Positions 1-11,708 of a stretch of 64,000 bases of DNA are shown here, in pieces. The position numbers were made by a program, and so were the translations under genes. The stretch comes from Toxorhynchites rutilus septentrionalis. Taxonomy: Eukaryota; Arthropoda; Insecta; Diptera; Culicidae. How positions within the stretch are numbered: position 1 is the stretch's first letter; each line of letters starts with the position of its first letter. Under the pieces are notes generated by a model. That model was given only the letters and a program-made list of their open reading frames with translations, had not been told where the DNA came from and did no database searches. The stretch covers positions 251,600,494 to 251,664,493 of the forward strand of contig NC_073746.1 of the NCBI RefSeq assembly GCF_029784135.1, given 5' to 3'.

Positions 1-215
1 TTTGATCTGGTAAACAATCTAACCAGTCAAGAACCTGAAGCCCCTATTGATTAAACAATGCCATGAGCTTCCAGATTCTATGAAATGATGCCAATTACCC
101 ATTTATCAAATTGTATTCGATGTAAAAACAGCAGTAAATGATTCTGAAGTACTTCGTTGCACTTCTGACTGTTCATTCGTGTTGGTGGTAAGCTATCTAA
201 ACCAGGCCTTTTTGA
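1..215 (-). repeat. dispersed repeat R1, copy in reverse orientation
   Basis: Read on the minus strand, this matches 446-735 and 53510-53825 over phrases such as CAGTCAGAAGTGCAACGAAG and ATCATTTACTGCTG. It runs off the left edge of the window. With the copy at 446-735 it forms an inverted pair separated by about 230 bp. No conserved reading frame is shared by the copies, so I treat it as a non-coding interspersed repeat of unknown class. Confidence 0.6.
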
Positions 216-445
216 GAAAATTCTCTCCAAACCATAAAAATCCCATCTCCAAAACTGCGGGTCCAACAACTAGTGTGAAAGCTAATGCCATGGGTTTCAC
301 TATTTCAGGAGAACTTCTCTGATGAAAATAGATCCAACTTGAATTGAGTGTCTTCATACTGGAAGGACTTACGGAACTTGCCATGTAAATTTTCAACTCA
401 TAGCTTTGCAGGTGGTAGTTTGATGGTATGAGGAAGATATTTACA

Positions 446-735
446 AAACGGCTTGGTTCAGATAGCTTTTCATCAACACCAATGTACAGTCAGAAGTGCA
501 ATGAAGTACTTCAGAATAGTTTACCACTGTCTTTCTATCAAAAACACGGAAGGTCATGACATGATTTTATCAATAGAGGCTTCAGATTCTGGACTGCTCA
601 GTTTTTTTACCAGATCAAAACCCTATCAAGAACTTATGAGGAGTGATTGTACGAATAGTATATGCAGCTTACAAGCAGTATCAGCGATTTGAAGAGCTTA
701 AACGAGCAGTATCCTCTGCGTGGAACTATAGTTGT
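446..735 (+). repeat. dispersed repeat R1, forward copy
   Basis: Second copy of R1, running from near TCAGATAGC to GAGCAGTATCCTCTGCG. It lacks an internal segment present in the copy at 53510-53825. A 79-codon open frame lies inside, but it is not kept in the other copies. Confidence 0.6.
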
Positions 736-744
736 GAAACACAG

Positions 745-1010
745 TGTATGTTCGTTCAAAAATTGTGATTTTTAAAACAGACATATCATGATCAGAGTGG
801 ATAAACTATGATCATAATTTTACCTTGAAGAAAATCGTCAAAACACGTTTCTAATTATTTTTAACGCCTTATGGTATTATTAGTAACTAAAGACTTGGGG
901 CTTTCCAACAAACCCAACCTCGTCTTGATTACATGTGATTTTCATGAAGAAAAATCGGTTTGAATTTACTAGTGGCCTGAACGCACCCAAAATCGGACAA
1001 AATCGGATCG
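745..1010 (+). repeat. dispersed repeat X, uninterrupted copy
   Basis: Runs from about TCGTTCAAAAATTGTGATTT through AACGCCTTATGGTATTATTA to GAACGCACCCAAAATCGGAC. The same sequence occurs at 19078-20160, where it is broken by later insertions. This uninterrupted copy shows where those insertions landed. No coding content is visible. Confidence 0.6.
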
Positions 1011-3220
1011 ATGTTTTATTTCTTCCAAATATTTTTGTTCACTACATCTACACACACCAAGACAAAAGTTCAAAACAATAAAAATATTCGTAAATTATAC
1101 CAAAACTTATGAGTTTGAGCTTCAATATAATTTACATCCCATCTTTATGCGTTCATCCTATATATAAACCAAATGTATTTTATTTGTAATGGAATAATAA
1201 GAAATTACTTCCCGGGCTACCCAATAGATTATCCTTTTCAATTTTTTCGTATTCACTATTCAACAAAATTAACCGAAACAGGAAGAATACCTAGAATTTG
1301 AATGATTCCAAACAATAAGTTCTTGTACTATTTTTTTTTTCAAATGACACCGGTAGCTAATTTCTCATGCATAAAAGAGTTTTGTTTTGCATGAAGGCTA
1401 ATTGATTGCATGTCACAGTGTTAACAAATCATACATCCGCTCGTGAAGATGACATTGATATAGTCCCCTAGGCTGAATAATCACAAGCATTCCGTATTTA
1501 TGACTTTTTGTGCGGCCACTTTCGGGTTACCCGTGAGAGCACTTACAAGCGATCTTCGGAAAATGTCACCCCTTTCCGGTGGAATGTTTTCAGTATGCAG
1601 CGTTCGGAAGAAAGGGTCGTCAATGCACGCAAATGGGTTTTCATAATATTTGTTTGTACCCATTTATTTAGCAACAATAATGGATCGATTGCTGTTGAAT
1701 TATGGTATAGCTTACAGTCCCTTACTCGAGGTGGTGAACAATGCCAATATGCGTATGCTAACTATTTGTTATCCGAAGTACACTCCACCGGCTGTGGATT
1801 CTTGGATCTTTTTTAATGAACTCAACATGTAAATAAATCATTACACAAATCCGGATATGGCGTATCACATTAATCGTAAATACAGCAGACTGAAGAAATG
1901 TAAGCGATATCCTATGGTGGAATATTTGGAATCAGGTCCAGTAAATTTATAAAAAAGCTAATAGTTTGTATGATTTTGTACTACCCGGTCGATAGCGCAA
2001 TGCAACTAATACTTTTGGTTGGGAGTCAACAAACCTCCGCCGTCAGCTCAGCATCCCGCTCTAGAATGGATACCAGCTGCTCGTCACGATTTGTCACCTC
2101 TCATTATGCCTCTGCGTTGGCCGCCCCTTCTGACAGCAGTTTCGGTCATCAATTGTAACATTTTAAGTGCTTTTTATTTGGCGTTAAATTCTTGATTCAA
2201 TAGAATTAAAGCAAAAAACGATTGAAAAGGCGAACAACACACTTCGGCATAATGCGCGTTACATTCATCCAGGATTATTTAAAAACGAAGAAGACCCGAG
2301 ACGGCTCAAGATGCGCATTGTGCCCGCGGCAATCATTGCAAGCAGCTATGAAGGAGGAAGAACAAACATAACACACTCACCTGGGGTCCTTTAGGGATGT
2401 GAATGTGTGCGTGTAAAACATTTGCTCCTCCTACTTTCCTGAGAGGCGGTAAGTTAATGTCCCTTTCTGGCGCGTGATCGTATTCATTTTACCCTCGCAG
2501 AACACGTGCTTAGAGGCGAACTTGGCACTGAAAAATGCACTTTTTATGTTAACAAAGCTAAGAAACTCGTAAGAAGATTCACTTTACTGAACACCGCAAT
2601 CGCGCTGCATGCCAGCGTGTTTCCATTCTTTCGAAAGTCCTTTCTTTAATCCGTACGCTGTAGAAGAAGCGTATGTATCATAAATTACATGAATGAAGCA
2701 CGAATATCTGGCACTGTATACAGCCTCACTGACAATCACCAATTATGTCAAATTAAGGACACAATGTAGCTTTCAAAAGGCAGCGATCAAATCCAATTAT
2801 ACAGTTTCGAGGATCTGTAGCTTCTTTTCTCCTATTGAATGACTTTCCGATCAATAGAAGTTACCGGAGACATTGCGTCTAGTCGGGGAACTCTCTTTGT
2901 GTACCCCGGAGACGACTGAACGTGTGTGCCAAGGGACGAAAACCATCAAATATTCAAGGACCAGCTGTGCGATTGTCTAGCGTTAGAATCATAGCACCAT
3001 ATTTTGTTATCGCGTTCAAGGCACAACAGTATCATTCCACAATGAATTGAAACACGCCATTTGTGATTGCCATTGTGATAATCAAAATGGATTCGAAGCA
3101 GAATCAAACCCCGGCAGCATCTGGATGATTTTATATTGAATCATAACTGCGTTCGCTGAGCTCAGATTTTGTCTTGCAATGGGCTCAAAATATGGTGGTC
3201 CATACATTACAGTGGTCCGA
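1011..3220. other. no supported gene
   Basis: AT-rich sequence with only short open frames. Overlapping frames of 60-102 codons around 1481-1832 lie on both strands, with no recognisable motif or splice context. I cannot assign any gene or repeat family here. Confidence 0.5.
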
Positions 3221-4131
3221 ACTAGGATTGGCGATCTTGGATCGATATTTAGAAGATCGCTTTTCCTCTCCGATTTCCGATTTTTTTAGATCGATTCTTT
3301 GTCGAAAAAAACGATCCTTTCTTTTCGATCTTTATGATAGTAGATTTTTTTGTAAATTTGTTCTTCAGAGAACACTGATTTTAGTTTCCCAAAAAAACAC
3401 CTGATAAATTTCAGAAACATTGGATCCTTTTCAAGGTTATCAAATTAGTGGTTGGAAATTTAGGAGAAGCAGTTTTGTAAATTTGATCATTATAAAACAA
3501 TTGGTTCTATTTACACCAATACATTCACAAGGCTGACAGTGAAAATTGTAACGAAATTGGATGACGACATCAGGTCTAGTCGAAACGTTCGGGTCTAGAA
3601 CTGGGACTACCGTTAAGATTTCGACTAAATGCCAGATGTATGGCACGGTTGGGTTTTATGCGATAATTGTCAGCGGAGTTATGGACGAATATCAGTTGTT
3701 AAATTTCTAATGATAATTTTTGATGTTTGTAAATTAAATGTTTATTCCATGTTTAACCCTAGATTCATGAACACACAGCTCTCGTACACCCTCAACTAAA
3801 AGGAATCTTACAATGCATGGCGCAAAAAAGATGCAAATACATGCATCTCAGTACCTTCCTCTGTTCCCACTTAATATTTGTAAATTTTTATTAATATCTT
3901 CCGTAATACTTAAATTAGGTAACCCTAAAAGTATGGTGTATCAGAGACAAATGTTTATGAACAATGTAACCGTAAATATAGTGTATGAATCTATCGTTAA
4001 ATAAAAGACGACATTTATAAAGAATGAGTAAATAAAGTGGAAAAATGGCATTCGATTTTTCAAAGATCGATTCTTTGGTACCGATTCATCCGTCAAGATC
4101 GCTATTTTTCTAAAGATCGCACAATCCTAGT
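3221..4131. mobile_element. terminal-inverted-repeat element, CTAGGATTGG family
   Basis: The left end reads ACTAGGATTGGCGATCTT and the right end AAGATCGCACAATCCTAGT, so the termini are imperfect inverted repeats. Internal sequence has runs of the palindromic word GATCGATC. Diverged relatives lie at 19655-20047 and 20164-20935. No clear target-site duplication and no transposase frame were seen, so it is probably a non-autonomous DNA transposon, perhaps hAT-like from the terminus. Confidence 0.55.
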
Positions 4132-4485
4132 CTGTACAGTACGATGAACGAACGAAAAATACGAAGAATTTGGGCTGGCTCTGTGGTAGACATTTATTTT
4201 CAGATTAACATCACAAAATAGGTGAAAACTAGAACAAAACCCATATTTGCAGCTTTGGGCTATATTCGATAGATTGGTGATCCAAATGTTCAAAGTTTCT
4301 ACTCATAACATACAATGAGCTATGCTACTGCGTGGAAAAAAATTGGTGCAACCGTAACACAATTCGCGTTACAGTCAATCCCAAAATTGAGTATACAACT
4401 CGTGCTGGTTTATTATTGTTGAGTTTTTCGGGGTTAAAAAATAAATAATTAATTGCAACTTATATTCATCGTAAAATCGATCCAT

Positions 4486-4600
4486 TGGGGCTGTCCACAT
4501 ACCACGTGGACAGAAAAAGCATGATCTTAGGCTCCCCCTCCCCCTTCGTGGACAAGCGTGGACATTCCTTATACCCCACCCCCTGTTGTACATTCCTCCA
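4486..4600 (+). repeat. small repeat with GGGGCTGTCCAC terminus
   Basis: Contains GGGGCTGTCCACATACCACG, then CCTCCCCCTT and GACAAGCGTGGACATTCC. The same sequence occurs on the opposite strand at 11592-11708. Short, GC-richer than its surroundings and non-coding; likely a MITE or fragment. Confidence 0.5.
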
Positions 4601-5682
4601 GTTTTTGGGAAAAGGAATCAAGAGAATTAATTTTTTTTCACTTAAATTTCATTTCAAGTTTGCTTCTTTTTTCTATTCCATGTTTTGACATAGGACTATG
4701 TCTTTGATTTTTATGTAGGGGGTCACTCTACGAAAAATGTAACGATTTATTAGGAGTTTTCAAACGCATATTACTCAAAATGGTTATTGCGACATATGTT
4801 GTGTTATATTAGGCTGTCAAAAAAGTCCTTCGGTATTTCCGCGAGGTGTCGTTGTAAGCGCGTAGTTCTAGTTGTGTTCATTGTATCGAGTCATACTATA
4901 GCTTGTTGGAAAGGTATTTATTTGCGCGCTATAATATAGTCCTTGACAGTGTTTTGTTTGGTTAAGTCGTTCGTGAGTTATAGTGTCGCAAATATGGAGA
5001 AAAATAAAGAGAAAATCCGACATATTTTACAGTACTACTATGACAAAGGCAAAAATGCATCTCAAGCTGCCAATAAAATTTGTGCAGTTTATGGACCCGA
5101 TACAGTTTCCATTTCCACCGCACAACGATGGTTTCAACGTTTTCGTTCTGGTGTAGGGGTCGTCGAAGATGCGCAACGCTCCGGAAGGCCTGTCGTCGAA
5201 AATTGCGACAAAATCGCTGAATTTTTGACCGTATCGACACAAGTGAATCGCTGCTGAATCGCAACAAAATCGACCCGTTTCTGAAGCGGATGGTGACTGG
5301 CGATGAAAAGTGGGTCACTTACGACAACGTGAAGCGCAAACGGTCGTGGTCGAAGCCCGCTGAAGCGGCTCAGACGGTGGCCAAGCCCTCATTAACGGCA
5401 GGAAGGTTCTGCATTGTGTTTGGTGGGATTGTCAAGGAATAATCTATTATGAGCTGCTTCCCTATGGCCAAACGCTCAATTCGGACCTGTACTGCCAACA
5501 ACTGGACCGCTTGAAGGTAGCACTCATGAAGAAGTGGCCATCTTTGATAAACAGAGGCCGCATTGTCTTCCATCAGGACAACGCCAGGCCACACACTTCT
5601 TTGGTGACGCGCCAGAAGCTCCGGGAGCTCGGATGGGAGGTTCTTTTGCATCCACCGTATAGTCCGGACCTTGCACCAAGTG

Positions 5683-7414
5683 TAAACTGACCAGACGTCC
5701 CGCGTTACGCGGGACAGTCCCGCATTTCAACAAAATGTCCCACGTAAGATTCCGTCCAAAAGAAACGAAAATGTCCCGCGTTTCTGTGATATTTCAATAT
5801 CACAATTTGTTCATGTTAATTTTCTTAAATGGATGAACCTCAAAAAAAAATTATTTGGCAGACTTTTCAAGAGCGCTTCTAATGCATCCAAAGATTAATA
5901 TGTTGAGTTGCTTTCATCGCACCGACATTGGCCTTCTGTTTAGAGAGTGTCAACTGGAAGCAACAGCAACAAAATTGGAAAATGATTTTTATAAAAGTCC
6001 CCTAGGATAAAAGTCCCCAGGGACTAACGTGAGTCAGACGAAAAGTTCATCTTTGGTCCCCTAGCTCGGTCAGGGCTTAACGTTTTAAATAAGCCGGAAG
6101 AACTAGTATATACTCGACAGGAAGACGCAGAGTTCTTTGATGAAGTATCGTAAATGAAGCGCTGGGCGGTCTTACGGAAGTTGGCCGGAACCTGAATCAT
6201 GGTGCCATTGGCCGGAACCGATGAAAAGATGTATATAGGCGTGTTATTTTACCTTTTCGTGGCTTTAGTGGTCGTCTGTCTTTCTATTTTGGCCATTCGC
6301 CCAAAAGTTTTCCATCGGGCGCAGCTGGGGAATGTTGGGAAGGTTGATGGCCATCGCGACAATGTTTATCTCCACCCGATCCATCCTCCAGTGATATTTT
6401 GGCATAATGGGCTGATCCCAGGTTCGGCATAAAGACCACATCACCTTCTCAACTCCGGCAAGCACTTCGTATTATATATCTCCCCATTCACCATATGACT
6501 CGAAAGAAGAGCAGCTTGGACAATCCCTTCACGTCTGTCAGAGAAGGACCTTCTTCGAGAACTTCATGTGAATGATATATTTGACGTCATCGCTTACCTG
6601 GAGAACGTAATGTACCCGGTCCCCTGCCATTCGTTGAATTCTAGCATCAAGTATGTCTCGTCTTTCATTATGAGTACGAAAAGAAGTTTTTCACTTCTTT
6701 CGCCGGAAAGAAGTTTTTCACCAGCAACTCAAGCTACTCCTTCTGGGTGATTGCCTACTGCTCAGATACGGCCGGTCTCGTCTGACGCTTCCGCATAAAA
6801 ATGTCCATTTTTGCCAGATTCTTCTCCACCGTTAGGTCGGTTGCTTCGATCTCTCGGCTTAAGGAGCGGCAAAGAGATGATATTGTAAATACCAGATCGG
6901 CTATATCTGGCGGACGCAAAGCGCCTCAGTATGTCCAACTCCTTTTCGCTTCGCTTCGGGGTGGAGCTTGCAGTATGGGAAAATCATCAAGTTGCTTGAC
7001 AGTGCTGCTGCTGCGAATCCACAGCCTTGAATCTTTTTTGTTGTGGACTTAATAAACTTAAGATTTAAAGAAAATTTGTTCCTATAAATTATATTCCATC
7101 GCCATCCGAAATTAACCCATTTTTATGATTGCAAACGTTAACACTAAAATCGATGAAAAATGAATTGGAATTTTCGAGCATTACATTCGGTAATTTGATG
7201 AAAATTGTAGAATTTGAATCGTGCTTGCCAGGCGTAAATACTCTGATTGAAAATCAAAACCACCGAAAAATCACAACTGAGTGCCAATACTCAGAAAGAA
7301 ACAATACTGATCAGTTTAGACTCACTAAACTATGATTTATGTTCACATAACGTATATACATAACGTTTTGTTTTTTGTGTCCCGCGTTAGACCTCTGACC
7401 ATCTGGTCACTTTA
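5683..7414. mobile_element. hAT-type element inserted in mariner
   Basis: Flanked by an exact 8-bp direct repeat, ACCAAGTG (5675-5682 and 7415-7422), the length hAT transposases generate. Terminal repeats are TAAACTGACCAGA on the left and, inverted, TAAAGTGACCAGA on the right. The left end continues into a GC-rich stem, CGTCCCGCG/CGCGGGAC. No hAT transposase frame is recognisable, so it is a non-autonomous or gutted copy. A decayed Tc1-like gene lies inside. Confidence 0.85.
6090..6990 (-). pseudogene. Tc1-like transposase remnant
   Basis: On the minus strand, broken frames read in order as a Tc1-family catalytic domain: KNLAKMDIFMRKRQTRPAVS, LELLVKNFFPAKEV, DDVKYIIHMKFSKKVLL, then LPNIPQLRPMENFWA near 6330, matching the family's N-P-x-L-x-P-I-E-x-F-W block. 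Stops and frameshifts are frequent. It is nested inside the hAT element, itself inside the mariner, so it was probably carried in by the hAT. Confidence 0.7.
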
Positions 7415-7929
7415 ACCAAGTGACTACCACCTGTTTTTGTCCATGGCGAACGAGCTAGGTAGTCAGAAGTTAGCCACAAAAGAGGCCTGTGAAAATTGGT
7501 TATCCGAGTTTTTTGCCAATAAGGAAGCGAGCTTCTATAACAGAGGTATTATAAAGTTGGCATCTCGTTGGGAACAAGTCATCGAACAAAACGGCGCATA
7601 TTTGACTTAAAACAGATGATTGTAACTAATTTTATGAACAAATGAAAATTCAAAAAAAATACCGCAGGACTTTTTTGACAGCCTAATATATCATTAGACA
7701 GTAAATTTATCCAGATTTTTTTTTTGCTTGAAACAAGAATAGTGAATATAGTAAAAAAAGTTAACAATTTGACGATTTAATTGGGTATGTTTTCTTTCGA
7801 TTGTACTATCCACTTGCTTTCTCCCCGACGCAACGAGCAATCTTTTTGCCTAAATTCGGGCGTTAGCTCATAATGTGAGTTGATGCGTAAAATGAATTAT
7901 TCTCCATTTACCGATAATAGGCATTAAAA

Positions 7930-8175
7930 TTATATTATATTGTATGTTGTCCAATCAATTTGTGCTAAACTCATGTTTTTATCATGTGGGTCTCACTACT
8001 AACAATTTGTGTAATTGTGGTCCAGGATGTCATAATATCGAGTATGTTGTTTGGTTATGTGAAAATGCAATAAATGTATATAAATGGCTGCTGATTAAGA
8101 AGATCGAAAGGGTATACCCACGTAAATCAGATTATGATAGCTTGAATAGTTGCGATCTTACAGGGCTATAAAGTT
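7930..8175 (+). pseudogene. LINE ORF2 C-terminal fragment with CCHC-like motif
   Basis: The frame contains LCNCGPGCHNIEYVVWLC, then KWLLIKKIERVYPRKSDYDS. A cysteine pair followed by H and VVW.C is typical of the end of ORF2 in several insect LINE clades (Outcast/Loa/R1-like). The same segment occurs at 39590-39900. Only the C-terminus is present; no RT or endonuclease is attached. Confidence 0.55.
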
Positions 8176-8937
8176 ATTACAAACAATGTTCCGGACAACG
8201 TGGTAACGAAGGAAATAATGATATTTTCATTTTATTTTTATTTCCATTTAAGTTTTCTCCATATTCATATCAAAATGTCACTTGTGAATCTACTATCGAG
8301 TATTTTTATTTAAGTTGGCTGGCTGTTTGAGTTAATAAAATATAAAATAAAGCACTTTGTTTGAAAAAAGTTATTGGCAGTTAACGAAGAAAAGCGAATC
8401 TAGAAACACAGAAGTGGTATAAATAAAAGAAGATGTTGATATCATCGCGCTGTTCAAATTGTGAAAATGTTGAAACATATTGCTAGTTTTGGATCGTAAT
8501 ACGTAAGACAGCCTCCAATTTCGGATGCTGTTCATTTAACTGATCCACAGATTCATAGTAACATTAGTTTACTATTCGCGTTGACTGCATTACGCTTTGT
8601 GCCCCTTTTGACGTAGAACTACGTCTTACATTAAGGGTGCCAAATCAGAAAACAGGTCACGTTTTTATGAAATAAAGTTAACGTTAATAACTATTTTTGC
8701 CGCGAAAGAATTTGGGGGTTTACATACCAAACGAATCGGAAATTCCCTGAGGTTTGTTTGATATGCTATACATTACAATCCCATAGCCTGTCTATGGTTA
8801 AAATTGATGAAAATTGGAAGCATTCCCATTTCCTCATACATTTATTCTGTCCATTTGTGTGCTTTCCCGAACAGAGCTGTCAAATATATAAAAAATATAA
8901 ACAGTGGATTTCGCTGAAGCAAACATTCATTCTTCGT
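8176..8937. other. no gene; fragments of dispersed repeats
   Basis: AT-rich, non-coding. The stretch 8665-8750 (GTTAACGTTAATAACTA, GCCGCGAAAG, ACGAATCGGAAATT) recurs in reverse orientation at 46895-46970 beside the second mariner. A short palindrome GACGTAGAACTACGTC lies near 8610 and half of it recurs near 10370. No coding frame can be supported. Confidence 0.45.
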
Positions 8938-9115
8938 GAGGAAACCGACTGAACAACATTGTTGCTGGGCGAGCTGGACGGCGAGGGATCAAATGCCTTT
9001 CTCAAGGCAATGGGGGTGGAGGAGTAATATAATGGATAATGTTTTCAAGAGCCTTTTTAAGGTTAGAGACGAATGAACTGAAGAAGTTCAAAGTCTCAAG
9101 CGAGGAAGGAAGCCA
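8938..9115 (+). repeat. copy of the leader of the H2A-like composite repeat, with hairpin tail
   Basis: Closely matches 27603-27780: ACCGACTGAACAACATTG, GAGCTGGACGGCGAGGGATC, GCCTTTCTCAAGGCAA, ending in AGAGACGAATGAACTG and its pairing strand AAAGTCTC. Here it stands alone without histone sequence. The tail can fold into a short hairpin. Confidence 0.6.
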
Positions 9116-9239
9116 AACTTTCAGTGTCGTTCTGTATTCAAAGCAATGAATATCGCTTGTTCTTCCTTGTTTTGAGTCATCACACGTCTTCATTTCGGAT
9201 TGAGTCGTGGACGCGACTAAATTATTTACTCGTTGATGT

Positions 9240-10190
9240 CTCTGGCATTGCAATCATTGCATCAAACTGACGCCATTGCATTAATGTTCTGAGCTACACA
9301 ATTGTGTGGGGAATCATCAAGCTAGGCAATCGTTAGCTCACCAAGAAAATAAATGTTCTGGAATTTTGTCAGTGATTTGGTTTCGCATGATGGTAGGAAA
9401 ACTCTCTCCACAAAGGATGACAGCTAAGCTAATCTAGACTGGCAATATCAACAGAAAGGGCTTCTGTTGAGAAGAGCACAAAACGGAGATAAGTGTGTAT
9501 ATATTTAGTTGCTTAAAGCCATCGATATATGGATATTTGTGTGCGTTCGTGCGTGCTTCATAATCCGTACGTGAAAATACTGCATCTTCGCTACGCTGAG
9601 GCCCCATATGTATCTGCTCCCGTGTGCATTGGCCCTGTAACGATGCAACAATCGCCTAATTTTTTTTATTGCTATGATTGACGATTGTTTTGTGTTGCAA
9701 ATTATGCAGTCGTAATGATAAATATAAACAAAGAGGGGAGATAGTGGGAGGGAAATATTTACGCTAGGGTATTAGTACTGAATCTCTGCAGAGGCAAATA
9801 TTCAGCCTTTTCCCAAGCAGTTAACATTGTTTGTTTTCTATCATCAATGCATTGAACTGACGCTATGGTGAAACAGTTGTTAGGGTTGTGCACCAAAAAT
9901 ATATTTGGGGAATACCAAGTTATTCAATTAGTTATATTAAGTTATTAATTTATTTGGGCTCGTGTGTCAGTCGCGAAACTGCTTCCAACTAGGATTGCAT
10001 TTGCGCGAATCTTGATCATAATGAAGCAGTGCTTTTTTTCGAGGTTGTTGAGATTAACAGATAGAGTTTGTTTCGTTTATTTTGTCACCAAGAAAGTAAA
10101 TGTCGTTCTGAAATTTTGTATGTGATTTGGTTTCACTTGCCAGTAGAAAAACTTTCTCCACTAAGGATGACAGCTCCGCATATCTCAAGC
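9240..10190 (+). repeat. diverged duplicated segments, non-coding
   Basis: The block 9240-9430 recurs in diverged form in 9840-10190, sharing ATTTTGT, GTGATTTGGTTTC, AAAACT.TCTCCAC and AAGGATGACAGCT. Both sit in the same orientation, downstream of the H2A-repeat leader piece, and are possibly parts of one decayed tandem repeat. Nothing coding is visible. Confidence 0.45.
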
Positions 10191-11591
10191 ATGTATTGTT
10201 CTGCGAACACAAGAATGAATCATCAAACAATTATCGTCAAATGATTCTGCAATAAAAAAACAATTCAGGGCGACCAAACTGGTAGAATGGTTATTTCAAA
10301 ATTTTCGTAGCATTATAAAATAATATCCGCAGTTATAGACAAGCGACTTGAATCAAACTAAAGCGTAGTTCTACGTCAACAATGCGGTCGTGTCTTGAAC
10401 ACAACCTCCTATAACTTTTTTTTGGGAAGGGATAATGGCAATGGATTGGTGGATTGAACACACTTTGAAAATATAAATTATTAATTTAAATTTATATTTC
10501 CGTATCAAATATGTGTTCTATGTAAATGAGAATTATGTTGATTTTAGAATGGTGAAAAATCGTAAAGGAAAATAATGTCTAATAATTATTTTATATTATA
10601 AAGATCAATTTTAACGGGAATAGTTAAGTCGAGGTCAGAACTACGTGTTTGAAGTAATCAAACAACACAAATTCAATTTTAATTCAAATTTTAAATTGTC
10701 TTTGGACCTGCTAATGTAATAGAAAGTATTTTGTCTTAAAACCCGGATGTCGACATTGTACATTCGTGATCGCGGATTGCGAAATATTTTCTCATCTAAG
10801 CATCAATGGCTTTCGCTTTTACAGGATCGGTAGTGCCTGGCGGCTATAATGAACCTAGTAAATACAAAACACCTGCAGTATCATCGTGATCGATGATTTC
10901 GTTGACTTGTAATCCTTAATTGTTAAATCATTCTAAATATTGCCCGGAAAAGCATATTTTTTCATATACATATGGTTGTGCAAATGTTGCACCCTTGGAT
11001 AAAAGAATGCAAAAATTTAACTCGTTCGGGTTGCGATATGTTAAATCCGATCGGGTGCCGTAATATTGGTTAACATGTAGTCCATACAATGTAGTGTTTT
11101 TCGTACCCATGCGTAGCCATGCGTACCCATGCAGATGCTCCTAAACGGTGATTTTAGACATCTGTAGCGAATCTACTAATTCATGCGTCGTGTAACAAGG
11201 ATTAATCTTGATAAGTGTCTCGATTCGATTGTCAGCAGTAGCAGCATGGACTTTCCAGACAACCCAATAGAAGCGTATTACAAAAATTACCAGATCCAAA
11301 TTCGAATGAAATGATTGTCATAATACTCCGTTCAGCCGGCAAAGAAGTATTAATGTTCAAAACCTTGCACTCCAAGCATCACGTTTTCGTATTCGAAACT
11401 TTGAAATTACACCCCGGTACAGAAATGAAAGACGTAATCCTACGTCATAAATATGGATGTTTGATCGGGCAGTATTCTCTGGCAGCTGATGAATACAGAT
11501 TACTCTAAGTACAGTTTGAAAAGTCTTGTAAATACAAAGCAGATCTCATTGAATTTTGACCATAAACATTAATGTTTTACTTTAAAAAATA
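10191..11591. other. no gene seen
   Basis: AT-rich sequence with only short frames. A small direct repeat of ACCCATGCGTA/AGCCATGCGTACCCATGC lies at 11104-11130. No gene, transposon terminus or RNA gene could be supported. Confidence 0.45.
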
Positions 11592-11708
11592 CTTAGAGTG
11601 TCCACGTGGACATTCTATAAACCCCCTATCCCCACCATGGACAAGCGTGGACATTTTCGTAACCCCAACCCCCCTAAAGTTGTCCACGTAGTATGTGGAC
11701 AGCCCCTT
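11592..11708 (-). repeat. small repeat with GGGGCTGTCCAC terminus, reverse copy
   Basis: Reverse-orientation relative of 4486-4600: GTCCACGTGGACATTC, GGACAAGCGTGGACATTT and GTAGTATGTGGACAGCCCC. The two ends have related sequence in inverted orientation (TTAGAGTGTCCACG and TAAGGGGCTGTCCAC), suggesting a short terminal-inverted-repeat element. Confidence 0.5.

Larger units (their letters stand above)
4994..7610 (+). pseudogene. mariner transposase, broken
   Basis: The frame opens with MEKNKEKIRHILQYYYDKGK, followed by the helix-turn-helix end WFQRFRSG. Compared with the other copy, about 130 bp is deleted after residue ~75, and a single-base loss near 5400 shifts the frame. The catalytic segments remain readable across frames: TGDEKWVTYDN, FHQDNARPHTS and HPPYSPDLAPS, which fits the D,D34D pattern. 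A hAT insertion splits the gene just after the third motif; coding resumes at 7423 and ends at a TAA at 7608. It cannot make a working transposase. Motifs resemble the mellifera/cecropia type more than Mos1; that subfamily call is from memory. Confidence 0.85.
4809..7686 (+). mobile_element. mariner transposon, degenerate, carrying a hAT insertion
   Basis: Ends are TTAGGCTGTCAAAAAAGTCC on the left and its inverted match ACTTTTTTGACAGCCTAA on the right, flanked by TA on both sides (4807-4808 and 7687-7688), as expected of Tc1/mariner. A second copy, in reverse orientation, lies at 45088-46815. The 1.73-kb excess over a normal ~1.3-kb mariner is a hAT element at 5683-7414. Confidence 0.9.
4685..8200 (+). 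mobile_element. 3' part of a non-LTR retrotransposon, interrupted by mariner
   Basis: The piece 4685-4806 matches 39237-39366, including TTCAAACGCATATTACTCAA. The match resumes after the mariner at about 7855 (GCGTTAGCTCA) and continues through the C-terminal coding motif near 8000. The host element is therefore a LINE 3' fragment into which the mariner at 4809-7686 jumped. Roughly 165 bp after the mariner (7689-7855) has no counterpart in the other copy. Confidence 0.5.

Noticed and set aside
1481..1832. Cluster of small frames on both strands
   Set aside because: No domain motif, no consistent splice sites and mutual overlap; I could not justify a gene.
3221..4131. hAT assignment of the CTAGGATTGG element by 8-bp duplication
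   Set aside because: The flanking octamers (GTGGTCCG and CTGTACAG) do not match, so the class was left open.
4962..5318. 118-codon minus-strand frame
   Set aside because: It is antisense to the mariner transposase, whose motifs are clear on the plus strand. The equivalent shadow occurs at the second mariner.
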